DNA from: UBA2336 sp965227265
GTDB lineage: Bacteria; Bacteroidota; Bacteroidia; Cytophagales; Cyclobacteriaceae
DNA length: 64,000 nt
Direction of reading: 5' to 3'
NCBI GenBank assembly: GCA_965227265.1
Contig: OZ245738.1
Span: 248,001 to 312,000 of the forward strand
Shown here piece by piece: positions 8,651 to 16,322 of the stretch. Both the position numbers and the translations under genes were made by a program. Position 1 is the first letter of the stretch; each line of letters begins with the position of its first letter. The notes below the pieces were generated by a model that was not told the origin of the DNA, searched no databases, and was given only the letters and a program-made list of their open reading frames with translations.

Positions 8651-9072
8651 AGCGCACTATCCTCATCTACGGCCTTTCTCTCGCGGTGCTGATCTTTTTA
8701 TTAAAATTCATCGAGTACCGTTTCCTTGTCCGTGATCTTTCGCTTGAGTTCTACATTGGCGCAATCGCCATATTTTTTACGGTGTTGGGTGTGTGGGCAG
8801 GATTGAAGCTCACGAAGAAGAAAACCATCATCATTACAAACCCTGCGTTTCAGTTTGATCAAAGCCGGCTTAATTCACTTGGCATCAGCAAGCGTGAGTA
8901 TGAAGTGCTGGAGCTTATGGCCAAAGGTCTCTCCAATCAGGAAATTGCCGATAAGCTTTTTGTTTCTCTTAACACGATTAAAACACATTCTTCAAACCTA
9001 TTTCTCAAACTCGAAGTCAGCCGCAGAACGCAGGCGGTGCAAAAGGCGAAAGAGTTACAGTTGATTCAGTAG
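8647..9072 (+). CDS. Membrane-anchored LuxR-type HTH transcription regulator
   Basis: A 141-residue protein. Two hydrophobic helices (about residues 5-22 and 36-54) are followed by a LuxR/GerE DNA-binding domain at about 78-141: ISKREYEVLELMAKGLSNQE, then the recognition helix region SLNTIKTHSSNLFLKL. There is no receiver domain, so it would be a membrane-tethered one-component regulator. In Cytophagales such genes often stand before DUF4199 and VOC genes, as they do here (DUF4199 at 9422), but 350 bases of repeats separate them, so they are not one simple operon. The start codon overlaps the stop of a possible 25-aa upstream frame. Confidence 0.88.
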   Translation: MKRTILIYGLSLAVLIFLLKFIEYRFLVRDLSLEFYIGAIAIFFTVLGVWAGLKLTKKKTIIITNPAFQFDQSRLNSLGISKREYEVLELMAKGLSNQEIADKLFVSLNTIKTHSSNLFLKLEVSRRTQAVQKAKELQLIQ

Positions 9073-9084
9073 TGTTGGCCAGAA

Positions 9085-9288
9085 GAGACTTCTCGTAGAT
9101 AATTCTGGTTTTTGCTGAACATTTTTTACGCTCGAAGTGACGTTAGTTGGTTCGTCATTTCGAGCGAGCAAAGTAAAACTATGATATGCTACTTCAGCTG
9201 CGAGAAATCCTGTGCTGCTTAGAAACCTGAGACTTCTAGCAGGCCACTCTGAATTTCTGCTGGACACTCTTTACGCTCGAAGTGACGG
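9085..9288. repeat. Intergenic repeat pair with TACGCTCGAAGTGACG ends
   Basis: Two diverged copies of a 58-59-base unit (9085-9142 and 9229-9287) start with GAGACTTCT and end with TTTACGCTCGAAGTGACG. Between them lies the inverted counterpart CGTCATTTCGAGCGAGCAAAG (9153-9173, partly) and a CGAGAAATCC block. This is the type of palindromic repeat common in Bacteroidota intergenic regions. It fills most of the gene-free stretch 9073-9421; the rest has no recognisable gene. Confidence 0.65.
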
Positions 9289-9421
9289 TTGGCAATAGAA
9301 TCCTCAAATCCGGATCAGCCTTTTGTACGATTTCCAGTACTTTTAGACAGAATCATCCTTTCGGGTGAAGATTTCAATGCCCGGTGTATGTTGTTTTGGG
9401 CATCATTTTAAAACAACACGT

Positions 9422-9970
9422 ATGAAAAAAATCGTCCTCGTTTATGGCCTGATAGCCGGAGCAATCCTCGGAGCCATGTTCTTCATCACCGCTCCCTTCT
9501 GGGATAACGGCATGCTCACGTTCGACAACGCCATGTATGTCGGTTATGGAACCATGGTGGTGTCCTTGTCGCTGGTGTTCTTTGGTGTTAAGTCGTACCG
9601 TGACAATTATAAGAAAGGAGCAATCACCTTCGGACAGGGATTTAAGGTTGGCATCCTTATAACATTAATTGCATGTTTGCTTTATGCGCTCTCGTGGGAG
9701 GTTGCCTACCATACCGTTTCGAAAGGCTTTACAGTAGAAATGTCAAAGCATTATGCGGAAGAGATAAAAAAGAATGCGAAGAATGAAGTTGAACTGAAAG
9801 AGAAGCTAGAGAAATCTAGAAAAGAAATGGAGCTTTATGATAACAGTTTTATTTTCCGGTTTGTGCTTACGTTTTTGGTTGAAGTTTTTCCGGTGGGTTT
9901 GGTAATCACGTTGATTACTGCACTACTCTTAAAAAATAAAAATTTCTTACCCGCTACAGAACCCGCCTAA
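9422..9970 (+). CDS. DUF4199-family membrane protein
   Basis: A 182-residue protein from ATG 9422 (MKKIVLVYGLIAGAILGAMF); the longer frame from 9365 is rejected because it adds a Cys/His-rich unrelated stretch. Three to four hydrophobic helices: residues 3-23, 37-58, 72-92, and 145-170 near the C terminus. A charged helical loop lies at about 105-140 (EEIKKNAKNEVELKEKLEKS). This is the DUF4199 layout, including the FGQGFKVGILITLIA motif after the second helix. The function is unknown. It is followed after 19 bases by two VOC genes, so it is probably their operon leader. Confidence 0.85.
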   Translation: MKKIVLVYGLIAGAILGAMFFITAPFWDNGMLTFDNAMYVGYGTMVVSLSLVFFGVKSYRDNYKKGAITFGQGFKVGILITLIACLLYALSWEVAYHTVSKGFTVEMSKHYAEEIKKNAKNEVELKEKLEKSRKEMELYDNSFIFRFVLTFLVEVFPVGLVITLITALLLKNKNFLPATEPA

Positions 9971-9989
9971 ACATTAACAATTACATCAC

Positions 9990-10442
9990 ATGAAAAAGAT
10001 AACGTTTATAATCCTAATACTGGCAGCAGTTTTTTGCCTAGGTTTTATTTCCAACACTAAAAGAAACGATATGAATTTAGGAGCATTCTCGATGAGCTTG
10101 AGCGTTAAAGATCTCAAGGCATCCAAAGAATTTTATGAAAACCTCGGCTTCACTGTATTTGGCGGAGGCATAGATAAAAAGTACCTGATCATGAAAAACG
10201 GTAATGCGTTGATCGGACTTTTCCAGGGAATGTTTCAGGGCAACATGTTAACGTTTAATCCGGGTTGGGATGAGGATGCAAAAAAGATCGAAGGCTTTAA
10301 AGACATTCGCGAAATTCAACGCCAGTTGAAAAGCAAAAACGTCATGCTAAGTTCTGAAGCGGATGAAAAAACAAAAGGTCCGGCCAGTATTATGCTGACC
10401 GACCCGGATGGAAATGTAATTCTACTTGATCAACATCTTTAA
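9990..10442 (+). CDS. VOC-family (glyoxalase/bleomycin-resistance fold) protein with N-terminal leader
   Basis: A 150-residue protein. Residues 1-22 are a hydrophobic leader (MKKITFIILILAAVFCLGF), so it may be exported or anchored; an internal ATG at 10071 (MNLGAFSMSLSVKDL) would give the usual 123-residue cytoplasmic form. The VOC fold is shown by SLSVKDLKASKEFYENLGF at the first beta-alpha unit and by the end motif LTDPDGNVILLDQ. Metal ligands of true glyoxalase I are not all evident. Such proteins are often related to PhnB or YaeR; the substrate is unknown. It lies between DUF4199 and a second VOC gene with short spacers. Confidence 0.85.
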   Translation: MKKITFIILILAAVFCLGFISNTKRNDMNLGAFSMSLSVKDLKASKEFYENLGFTVFGGGIDKKYLIMKNGNALIGLFQGMFQGNMLTFNPGWDEDAKKIEGFKDIREIQRQLKSKNVMLSSEADEKTKGPASIMLTDPDGNVILLDQHL

Positions 10443-10454
10443 TATTTATTAGCT

Positions 10455-10829
10455 ATGAAACGTGTAACAGGTCTGGGCGGAGTTTTCTTTAAAACAGAAG
10501 ATCCGAAGAAAATGAAAGAGTGGTATCAAACGCATCTCGGTGTGGGTGAGATCTTTTCCTGGAAAGAACTCGATAAGCCGGAAGCAAAACCTGCGATGAC
10601 GGTTTGGAGTCCTTTTAAAAAAGACACCGATTATTTTAATCCGAGTGAAAAGCCTTTTATGTTCAACTATCGCGTTGAGAACCTGGTTGAATTATTAAAA
10701 GTTCTAAAAGAAGAAGGCGTTCAGGCTGTAGGTGAAATACAAGAGTTCTCTTACGGAAAGTTCGGTTGGATCATGGACCCGGAAGGAAACAAAATCGAAC
10801 TCTGGGAACCGATTGATGATGGTTTCTAG
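10455..10829 (+). CDS. VOC-family protein
   Basis: A 124-residue single VOC module. It starts GLGGVFFKTEDPKKMKEWYQ, has the central EKPFMFNYRVENLVELLKVL strand-helix unit, and ends IMDPEGNKIELWEP, with the conserved Glu of the last strand. It begins 12 bases after the preceding VOC gene. Two adjacent VOC genes may act as a heterodimer, since the fold works as paired modules; this is inference. Cytoplasmic. Confidence 0.9.
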   Translation: MKRVTGLGGVFFKTEDPKKMKEWYQTHLGVGEIFSWKELDKPEAKPAMTVWSPFKKDTDYFNPSEKPFMFNYRVENLVELLKVLKEEGVQAVGEIQEFSYGKFGWIMDPEGNKIELWEPIDDGF

Positions 10830-10847
10830 AACCTCTCCAACAAGATC

Positions 10848-10932
10848 GTCATTCTGAGCGATAGCGAAGAATCCCCTAATTCGGTGCACTGAATTTGGGA
10901 ATTCTTCAGTCATTCTTCCTTCAGAATGACGT
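10848..10932. repeat. Long imperfect palindrome with CGTCATTCTGA ends
   Basis: Outer arms CGTCATTCTGA (10848-10858) and TCAGAATGACG (10922-10932) are perfect complements. Inner GAAGAAT and ATTCTTC blocks also pair. A single left half of the same element occurs at 54927-54957 after the AddB-like gene. It occupies part of the 386-base gene-free stretch before the ABC permease; the rest (10933-11215) is an AT-rich leader in which no gene was seen. Confidence 0.75.
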
Positions 10933-11215
10933 TGCTTTTAGAAATTATCTCACATTGAAAGTTACCGCTCGTCTGAACACCAGTCACGTTAATCAATGTT
11001 AATTTGTTCGCTGGCGGACATTCTTACACATAAGTGAACAAATTTTAAAACCTTAAAACTTTCTTTCACGTTGATTCGTCATGATTACGTTCTGGTACAG
11101 GAGTTGCCTGATCAGCTTGAATTTTTCATCATACTGGGTTCAACTACTGCTTACTTCATAAGGTTTAGGTTTGGGTTAAGTTTTCGGTTGGACCCTTTTT
11201 TAACCCCCTCAACCT

Positions 11216-13618
11216 ATGCTTAAGAATCTTTTCAAGATTGCGCTTCGCAATATTTTTAAGGACAAAGTCTACAGTGCCATCAATATTTTAGGTCTCACCA
11301 TCGGGATTACCTGCAGCATGTTTTTGTTCATGTATATCCTGGATGAGCTGAGCTACGACCGCTATCACACCAATGCCGATAATATTTACCGGATAGTCTC
11401 CAACATTAAAGAGCCTGATAATGCTTTTACCTGGGCAATTGCTCAAGTGCCCATGGCCCAGGAGTTGAGAAATAATTATCCTGAAGTAAAAAATGCAGTC
11501 CGGTTTTACGGAACAGGTCGGACACTCTATAAGAACGGAGAAAAGCAGTTTAACGAAGAGAAGTTTTTCCTGACAGATTCTACCGTGTTCGATATGTTCA
11601 CGTATGAATTTCTGGCAGGTGATATGAACACTGCGCTTGATAATCCGTTCTCGATTGTTATTACAGAGTCAATCGCCAAAAAATATTTTGCTACTCCGGC
11701 TGAGGCACTAGGGCAAAGTCTTCAGAATAAACAAAACGAAGAGTATAAAATTACCGGTGTCATTAAAGATGTTCCTTATAATTCACATTTCCGATTCGAT
11801 GCGCTGATCTCGCGTAGTTCACAACAAGGCTCAGATGGTGGCAGCTGGGGGAACTTTGGTGTGTTCACCTACATTCAATTACCAGCGGGTTATGACCTGA
11901 CCAAAATGTACGCAAGTCTTGATAAGATTGTTAAAGAACGTGTTAACCCGATCTTCGAGCAGTATAATATTAAAATCGGCTACGAACTTCAGCGGATAAC
12001 GGACATTCACCTGCATTCTAAAATTCAGGATGAAGCCGAAGAAGGCGGAGATATTTCATACATCTATGTTTTCGGGGCGGTGTCCGCCTTCATGCTGATC
12101 ATTGCCTGTATCAATTATATGAACCTGGCCACTGCGCGTTCTGCTAATCGCGCAAAGGAAGTTGGTGTACGTAAAGTAATGGGTTCGCAGCGGAAGCAGT
12201 TGATCATACAGTTCATCACCGAATCGGTTGTGCTTACGTTGATTGCATTAGCATTAAGTATTATTTTAATCTATGCACTACTACCGGCTTTCAATGGTCT
12301 GGCGAATAAACATTTGCCGTTCTCATACATCTTACAAACGCCTGTTATTCTTAGTCTTTTAGGCATAACATTACTTGTCGGTGTTATAGGTGGAAGTTAT
12401 CCGGCTTTCTACTTATCAAGTTTCAATCCGGTAAACGTATTGAAGGGAAAATTATCCGCACGTGGAGGTAGCGTTTACTTCCGCAGAGCATTGGTTGTAT
12501 TGCAGTTTTCAATTTCGATTTTTATGTTGATCTCCACGTTGGTTGTATTTGATCAGCTGAACTACATGCGTAATAAAGACCTGGGTTTTGATAAGGAACG
12601 TGTTGTAAAATTGACCTTGAGCGAACGTGAACTTCGTCAAAAATCGGATGCGTTGGTGCAACGATTAAAGCAATCACCGGAAGTTGCAGGTGTGGGTATG
12701 GCTACTTCGGTACCCGGACAAGGAGTTGGTAAGCTGTTGTTGAAAGTGGAAGATAATCAAGGCAAACTTGTTGACCGTGGGGTCGATCTGTTCAATGCCG
12801 ATTATGATTTTGTAAAAACCATGGGCATGGAAATCGTGCAGGGCCGGGATTTCTCCAGGGATGTTAGTTCCGATACAACGTTCGCAGTACTGGTAAATGA
12901 AGCGATGGTTAAACGTATGGCTTGGGATGATCCGATTGGTAAGAAATTTATTTTTGAAGGTAGTGGCCCGAACAATACAAATATTGAAAAACATGTAGTA
13001 GGGATATTAAAAGATTATCATCAGAATTCATTGTACGATGCCATTGAGCCTATTATGATTATTCTTGACGATGAAAATTACTTCGTGCTGGTTCGTACAG
13101 AAGAAGGAGATGTTAAGAAATCTCTGACAGCGGTAGAAAATATCTGGAAAGACATGTTCCCGAATAACACTTTTCAGTTTGAGTTTTTGGATCAGGATTT
13201 TAATTCACAATACACTGCAGATGAAAAGCGTAGTTTGATCTTTACGGTATTTTCATCCCTCACCATTGCTATTGCATGCCTTGGACTTTTAGGTCTGGCA
13301 GCATTCACTACAGAACAGCGTACAAAAGAAATTGGCGTGCGAAAGGTGATTGGAGCAAGTGTAAGTGGTTTAGTTACACTGGTTTCAAAAGAGTTCTTCC
13401 TGTTGGTTGGATTAGGAATGCTGATCGCGTTCCCGGCAGCCTGGTATTTCACTGAAAGCTGGCTTACGAACTTTGCCTATCACATCGAATTGAAAGAAGA
13501 GTGGTTGACATTTCTCGTTTCAGCTTTACTTGCCTTTGTGATCACCTTGCTCACGGTTGGATACCACGTAGTTCGCGCTGCACATTCCAACCCGGTGAAA
13601 TCGCTGCGGGACGAATAA
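11216..13618 (+). CDS. MacB/FtsX-type ABC transporter permease
   Basis: An 800-residue protein, typical for the duplicated Bacteroidota permeases. It opens MLKNLFKIALRNIFKDKVYS followed by TM1 (residues 20-42). A large periplasmic MacB-core domain (about 45-270) is followed by three TM helices of the first FtsX domain (about 280-410), whose start has SANRAKEVGVRKVMGSQRKQ. A second half repeats the plan, with TM at about 430-450, a periplasmic domain, and a terminal FtsX domain with TEQRTKEIGVRKVIGA. No ATPase gene is adjacent. In this phylum such orphan permeases act with separately encoded ATPases; the substrate is unknown. Confidence 0.93.
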   Translation: MLKNLFKIALRNIFKDKVYSAINILGLTIGITCSMFLFMYILDELSYDRYHTNADNIYRIVSNIKEPDNAFTWAIAQVPMAQELRNNYPEVKNAVRFYGTGRTLYKNGEKQFNEEKFFLTDSTVFDMFTYEFLAGDMNTALDNPFSIVITESIAKKYFATPAEALGQSLQNKQNEEYKITGVIKDVPYNSHFRFDALISRSSQQGSDGGSWGNFGVFTYIQLPAGYDLTKMYASLDKIVKERVNPIFEQYNIKIGYELQRITDIHLHSKIQDEAEEGGDISYIYVFGAVSAFMLIIACINYMNLATARSANRAKEVGVRKVMGSQRKQLIIQFITESVVLTLIALALSIILIYALLPAFNGLANKHLPFSYILQTPVILSLLGITLLVGVIGGSYPAFYLSSFNPVNVLKGKLSARGGSVYFRRALVVLQFSISIFMLISTLVVFDQLNYMRNKDLGFDKERVVKLTLSERELRQKSDALVQRLKQSPEVAGVGMATSVPGQGVGKLLLKVEDNQGKLVDRGVDLFNADYDFVKTMGMEIVQGRDFSRDVSSDTTFAVLVNEAMVKRMAWDDPIGKKFIFEGSGPNNTNIEKHVVGILKDYHQNSLYDAIEPIMIILDDENYFVLVRTEEGDVKKSLTAVENIWKDMFPNNTFQFEFLDQDFNSQYTADEKRSLIFTVFSSLTIAIACLGLLGLAAFTTEQRTKEIGVRKVIGASVSGLVTLVSKEFFLLVGLGMLIAFPAAWYFTESWLTNFAYHIELKEEWLTFLVSALLAFVITLLTVGYHVVRAAHSNPVKSLRDE

Positions 13619-14407
13619 TTAAAATCCGCGCTGCCGTTTCGCTTCAAATACGACAACGGCAGCCGCGGTCGAAACATTCATTGAGTCGATCTTTCCCTGC
13701 ATGGGGATGATAATGTTTGCGTCTGAATTATTTACCCAGATCTCCGATAACCCTGTCGCTTCTGTTCCCATAACAATGGCCGAAGGCTTGGTGTAATCGG
13801 TAAGGTGATAAGACTTTGAAGCCTTCAAATACGTACAATAAATAGCAATCTTATTTTTCTTAAGCCAGTCAATCGTTTCTTCTGATGTTGCTGCAGCTAC
13901 CTGTTTAGTGAAGATGCAACCAATGCTTGAACGAATTACATTGGGGTTATAAAAGTCAGTTTGCGGATCGCAGATAATAACAGCATCAACACCCGAAGCA
14001 TCTGCCGTACGAAGAATAGCGCCCAGGTTTCCAGGCTTCTCAACGGACTCTAATACAAGCACCAATGGATTTTTACTAAGTGTGAGTTGATCCAGCGTAT
14101 GCAGTTTTTGTTCAGCCACGGCAATCATGCCACCTGAGTTTTCCCGAACCGCAATTTTATCAAACACATCTTTTGATACCGGGATCAGCAATTTGTCATC
14201 ACTGAAAAGTCTACTAACTTCTTGTTCCGTGATGATCTCATCACAAAAGAATATGTTCCCGATTTTATAACCTGCTTCCAGTGCCAAGCCGATTTCTTTA
14301 CTCCCTTCAATCACAAACAATTGCTGCTTCCTGCGTTCACGCGGTTTCTCCAGCGCAAGCAGGCTTTTTACTTTTGGGTTTTGAGTGCTGGTAATCTTGA
14401 AATGCAT
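13619..14407 (-). CDS. TrmH/SpoU-family RNA 2'-O-methyltransferase
   Basis: A 262-residue protein. An N-terminal substrate-binding domain (about 1-95) has SLLALEKPRERRKQQLFVIE. The SPOUT catalytic domain carries motif 1 LESVEKPGNLGAILRTADAS, motif 2 VMGTEATGLSE and motif 3 IPMQGKIDSMNVSTAAAVV, all intact. This matches the TrmH/RlmB class, which methylates ribose in tRNA or 23S rRNA with SAM. The gene is convergent with the permease and their stop codons abut with no spacer. Upstream it is divergent from a second RNA methyltransferase, with heptamer-periodic sequence in between. Confidence 0.93.
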   Translation of the reverse strand: MHFKITSTQNPKVKSLLALEKPRERRKQQLFVIEGSKEIGLALEAGYKIGNIFFCDEIITEQEVSRLFSDDKLLIPVSKDVFDKIAVRENSGGMIAVAEQKLHTLDQLTLSKNPLVLVLESVEKPGNLGAILRTADASGVDAVIICDPQTDFYNPNVIRSSIGCIFTKQVAAATSEETIDWLKKNKIAIYCTYLKASKSYHLTDYTKPSAIVMGTEATGLSEIWVNNSDANIIIPMQGKIDSMNVSTAAAVVVFEAKRQRGF

Positions 14408-14410
14408 ATT

Positions 14411-14490
14411 TGTTCAAAGTTCCATGTTTAAAGTTCAAAATCATAGGTTCTTCTTACTTTTACCTAAACTTTAAACATTGAACCTGAAAC
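14411..14490. repeat. Heptamer-periodic intergenic sequence running into a start codon
   Basis: Four consecutive 7-base units occur at 14411-14438 (TGTTCAA, AGTTCCA, TGTTTAA, AGTTCAA) and four at 14463-14490 (CCTAAAC, TTTAAAC, ATTGAAC, CTGAAAC). The last two units contain the TTG start and first codons of the methyltransferase gene at 14478. Confidence 0.55.
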
Positions 14491-15374
14491 TTCTCTACCC
14501 CGCTTCCTGGAAAGATTACGAACTCATCGACTCCGGTGACGGCCAAAAGCTTGAACGCTTCGGGAAGTTTGTACTTAGTCGCCCGGAACCTCAGGCGATC
14601 TGGAGCAAAGTGCTGTCTGAAAAGGAATGGGCTTCTGCGAATGCGATCTTTAACCGTGAGCAGAAAGATAAGTTCCGCCACAGCGATGATGTAAATGGCG
14701 GCTGGACACGCGCGAAAGGAATGCCTGAAAGCTGGAACGTTCAATATCAGTACAATGATCTTACATTAAATCTCAGACTTGCGTTAACTAGTTTTGGTCA
14801 CGTTGGCGTTTTCCCCGAACAAGGCGAAAACTGGAATTTTATTTACGACACGATTAAAAACTGGAATGCGCAAAAGCCAAAGGTGCTGAATCTATTTGCA
14901 TACACAGGTGCAGCTTCGATCGTAGCAAAATCGGCCGGAGCGGATGTTACACACGTAGATGCTTCGCGACCCGGTATAAATTGGGCAAACGAAAACATGC
15001 GCCTGAATAATCTTACCGATATCCGTTGGGTATATGAAGATGCTTTCAAATTTGTAAGACGTGAGGTGAAGCGTGGTAATAAATACAATGGCATCATCAT
15101 GGATCCGCCACCGTATGGCCGTGGCCCGGAAGGTGAAAAGTGGACGTTACAGGAACAACTCAACGAATTAATAGGAATGAGCAGTGAATTACTTGAAAAA
15201 CAAAATTCATTTTTTATTCTTAGCATGTATGCGGTTGGGCTTTCGCCACTTGTGGGATTAAACGTTGCCAAAAGTCATTTCGACATGAAAGATCCTCAGT
15301 GTGGTGAGTTCTTCCTTAAATCAAAAAGCAATCGCGATCTGCCCATGGGTACGTTCCTAAGATTCAATAATTAA
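14478..15374 (+). CDS. SAM-dependent rRNA (cytosine) methyltransferase-like protein
   Basis: A 298-residue protein, assigned to the class I methyltransferases related to RlmI/RlmK. It has a SAM-binding loop NLFAYTGAASIVAKSAGADV, an acidic end of strand 2 (HVDASRPGINWANEN), and the DPPPYGRG catalytic motif (about 212-220). The N-terminal part (LLYPASWKDYELIDSGDGQK) resembles the family's short leader. The TTG at 14478 is chosen because no ATG is available before the conserved LLYPASWKDYE block. The start lies within a heptamer-periodic stretch, so the true first codon is uncertain. Cytoplasmic; the rRNA target is inferred. Confidence 0.85.
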   Translation: MNLKLLYPASWKDYELIDSGDGQKLERFGKFVLSRPEPQAIWSKVLSEKEWASANAIFNREQKDKFRHSDDVNGGWTRAKGMPESWNVQYQYNDLTLNLRLALTSFGHVGVFPEQGENWNFIYDTIKNWNAQKPKVLNLFAYTGAASIVAKSAGADVTHVDASRPGINWANENMRLNNLTDIRWVYEDAFKFVRREVKRGNKYNGIIMDPPPYGRGPEGEKWTLQEQLNELIGMSSELLEKQNSFFILSMYAVGLSPLVGLNVAKSHFDMKDPQCGEFFLKSKSNRDLPMGTFLRFNN

Positions 15375-15437
15375 GTTCGGAAGTTCGAAGCTCAAATCTC
15401 GATCTTCAAACTCGAACCTTAAACCTTGAACATTGAA
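15375..15437. repeat. Heptamer-periodic array after the methyltransferase gene
   Basis: Nine consecutive 7-base units begin at the base after the stop codon: GTTCGGA, AGTTCGA, AGCTCAA, ATCTCGA, TCTTCAA, ACTCGAA, CCTTAAA, CCTTGAA, CATTGAA. Individual units are degenerate, but the seven-base phase is kept throughout. Confidence 0.6.
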
Positions 15438-15563
15438 TCAGAATCCCTGTCCTAAAATTTCCACACTCATCATTTAAAAAACCTTATTACCGCCTTAAAA
15501 CACAGTGTTCTTCATGGTTTGATTTTTGGATTTTATGAAATACGAAACTAAACGGATAACATC

Positions 15564-16121
15564 ATGAAAAGCCTTGCAGGAAAACGTGTCGCAATTTTAA
15601 CGGAGAATGGATTTGAGGAATCGGAGTTGACGAGTCCGCTGGAGGCGTTACGCAAAGCAGGCGCTGATGTACACATTGTGTCACCACGGGAAGATAAAGT
15701 GAAAGGTTGGAAAGACGGCAACTGGTCAATCGAATTGCCAGTTGACGTTTTGGTGGCCGATGCTGATCCGGAAGAATACGATGCACTGGTTATTCCGGGC
15801 GGAGTAATTAATCCTGATCTCATGAGACGCAATGCTGACTGCATTGAGTTCGCAAAAGAATTTTTACAAGAAGGCAAACCAGTAGCTGCAATATGTCATG
15901 GTCCGCAGTTGTTGATCGAAACCGGAATGCTTGAAGGCAGAGAGATGACATCCTTTCATTCTATCCGAACTGACCTTGTCAATGCCGGAGTTAAATGGCA
16001 TGATAAAGAAGTGGTTGTTGATAATGGCTTAGTTACCAGCCGCAGCCCAAAAGATCTGGAGGCATTCAATAAAAAAATGATTGAAGAAATTGCGGAAGGA
16101 GTTCATCAGTCAGCTGATTAA
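15564..16121 (+). CDS. DJ-1/PfpI-family type 1 glutamine amidotransferase-like protein
   Basis: A 185-residue protein, the usual length of the YhbO/PfpI group. The nucleophile elbow AAICHGPQLL (Cys at about residue 112) is present. The LVIPGGVINPDLMR segment and the early catalytic Glu in GFEESELTSPLEAL are also intact, as is the N-terminal GKRVAILTENGFEE strand. The family includes deglycase/chaperone-like stress proteins and intracellular proteases; which activity applies is not visible. No signal peptide. Monocistronic by context: a heptamer array upstream and hairpin repeats downstream. Confidence 0.92.
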   Translation: MKSLAGKRVAILTENGFEESELTSPLEALRKAGADVHIVSPREDKVKGWKDGNWSIELPVDVLVADADPEEYDALVIPGGVINPDLMRRNADCIEFAKEFLQEGKPVAAICHGPQLLIETGMLEGREMTSFHSIRTDLVNAGVKWHDKEVVVDNGLVTSRSPKDLEAFNKKMIEEIAEGVHQSAD

Positions 16122-16146
16122 TTTTGATATACTATTAATTTTATTT

Positions 16147-16186
16147 GATCGCGGCCCTGCTGAGCGAAGTCGAAGATGCCGCGATC
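16147..16186. repeat. Hairpin GATCGCGGC…GCCGCGATC with GAGCGAAGTCGA loop
   Basis: Perfect 9-base arms at 16147-16155 and 16178-16186. The loop contains GAGCGAAGTCGA (16162-16173). The same loop core recurs in different hairpins at 46342 and 62615. The stem bases ATCGCGGCCCTG recur at 45099. Confidence 0.75.
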
Positions 16187-16209
16187 CACGTTTTAATGCT
16201 CTCAAGGGA

Positions 16210-16228
16210 TGCCGGAACAAGTCCGGCA
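16210..16228. repeat. 19-base inverted repeat, opposite orientation of 1301-1319
   Basis: The sequence TGCCGGAACAAGTCCGGCA is the exact reverse complement of the element at 1301-1319. It stands between the PfpI gene and the helicase promoter. Confidence 0.75.
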
Positions 16229-16307
16229 AGGAGTTCTTAACTAAATTTTTGTAATACTTGTTTTTATGACTCCTTAATAATCATTGGTTGAATAAGAAAA
16301 GGATTCA

Positions 16308-16315
16308 TACTTTTG
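16308..16315 (+). promoter_or_regulatory. -7 promoter box for the Pif1-like helicase gene
   Basis: TACTTTTG matches TAnnTTTG exactly and ends 7 bases before the ATG at 16323. Transcription would start at or next to the start codon, implying a leaderless or nearly leaderless mRNA. The -33 partner is an imperfect ATTGG stretch. Confidence 0.6.
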
Positions 16316-16322
16316 CACTCCC

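Noticed and set aside
11000..11215. Possible sigma-54 promoter before the ABC permease
   Set aside because: A TGGC word is present, but the GC dinucleotide at the required distance is missing.
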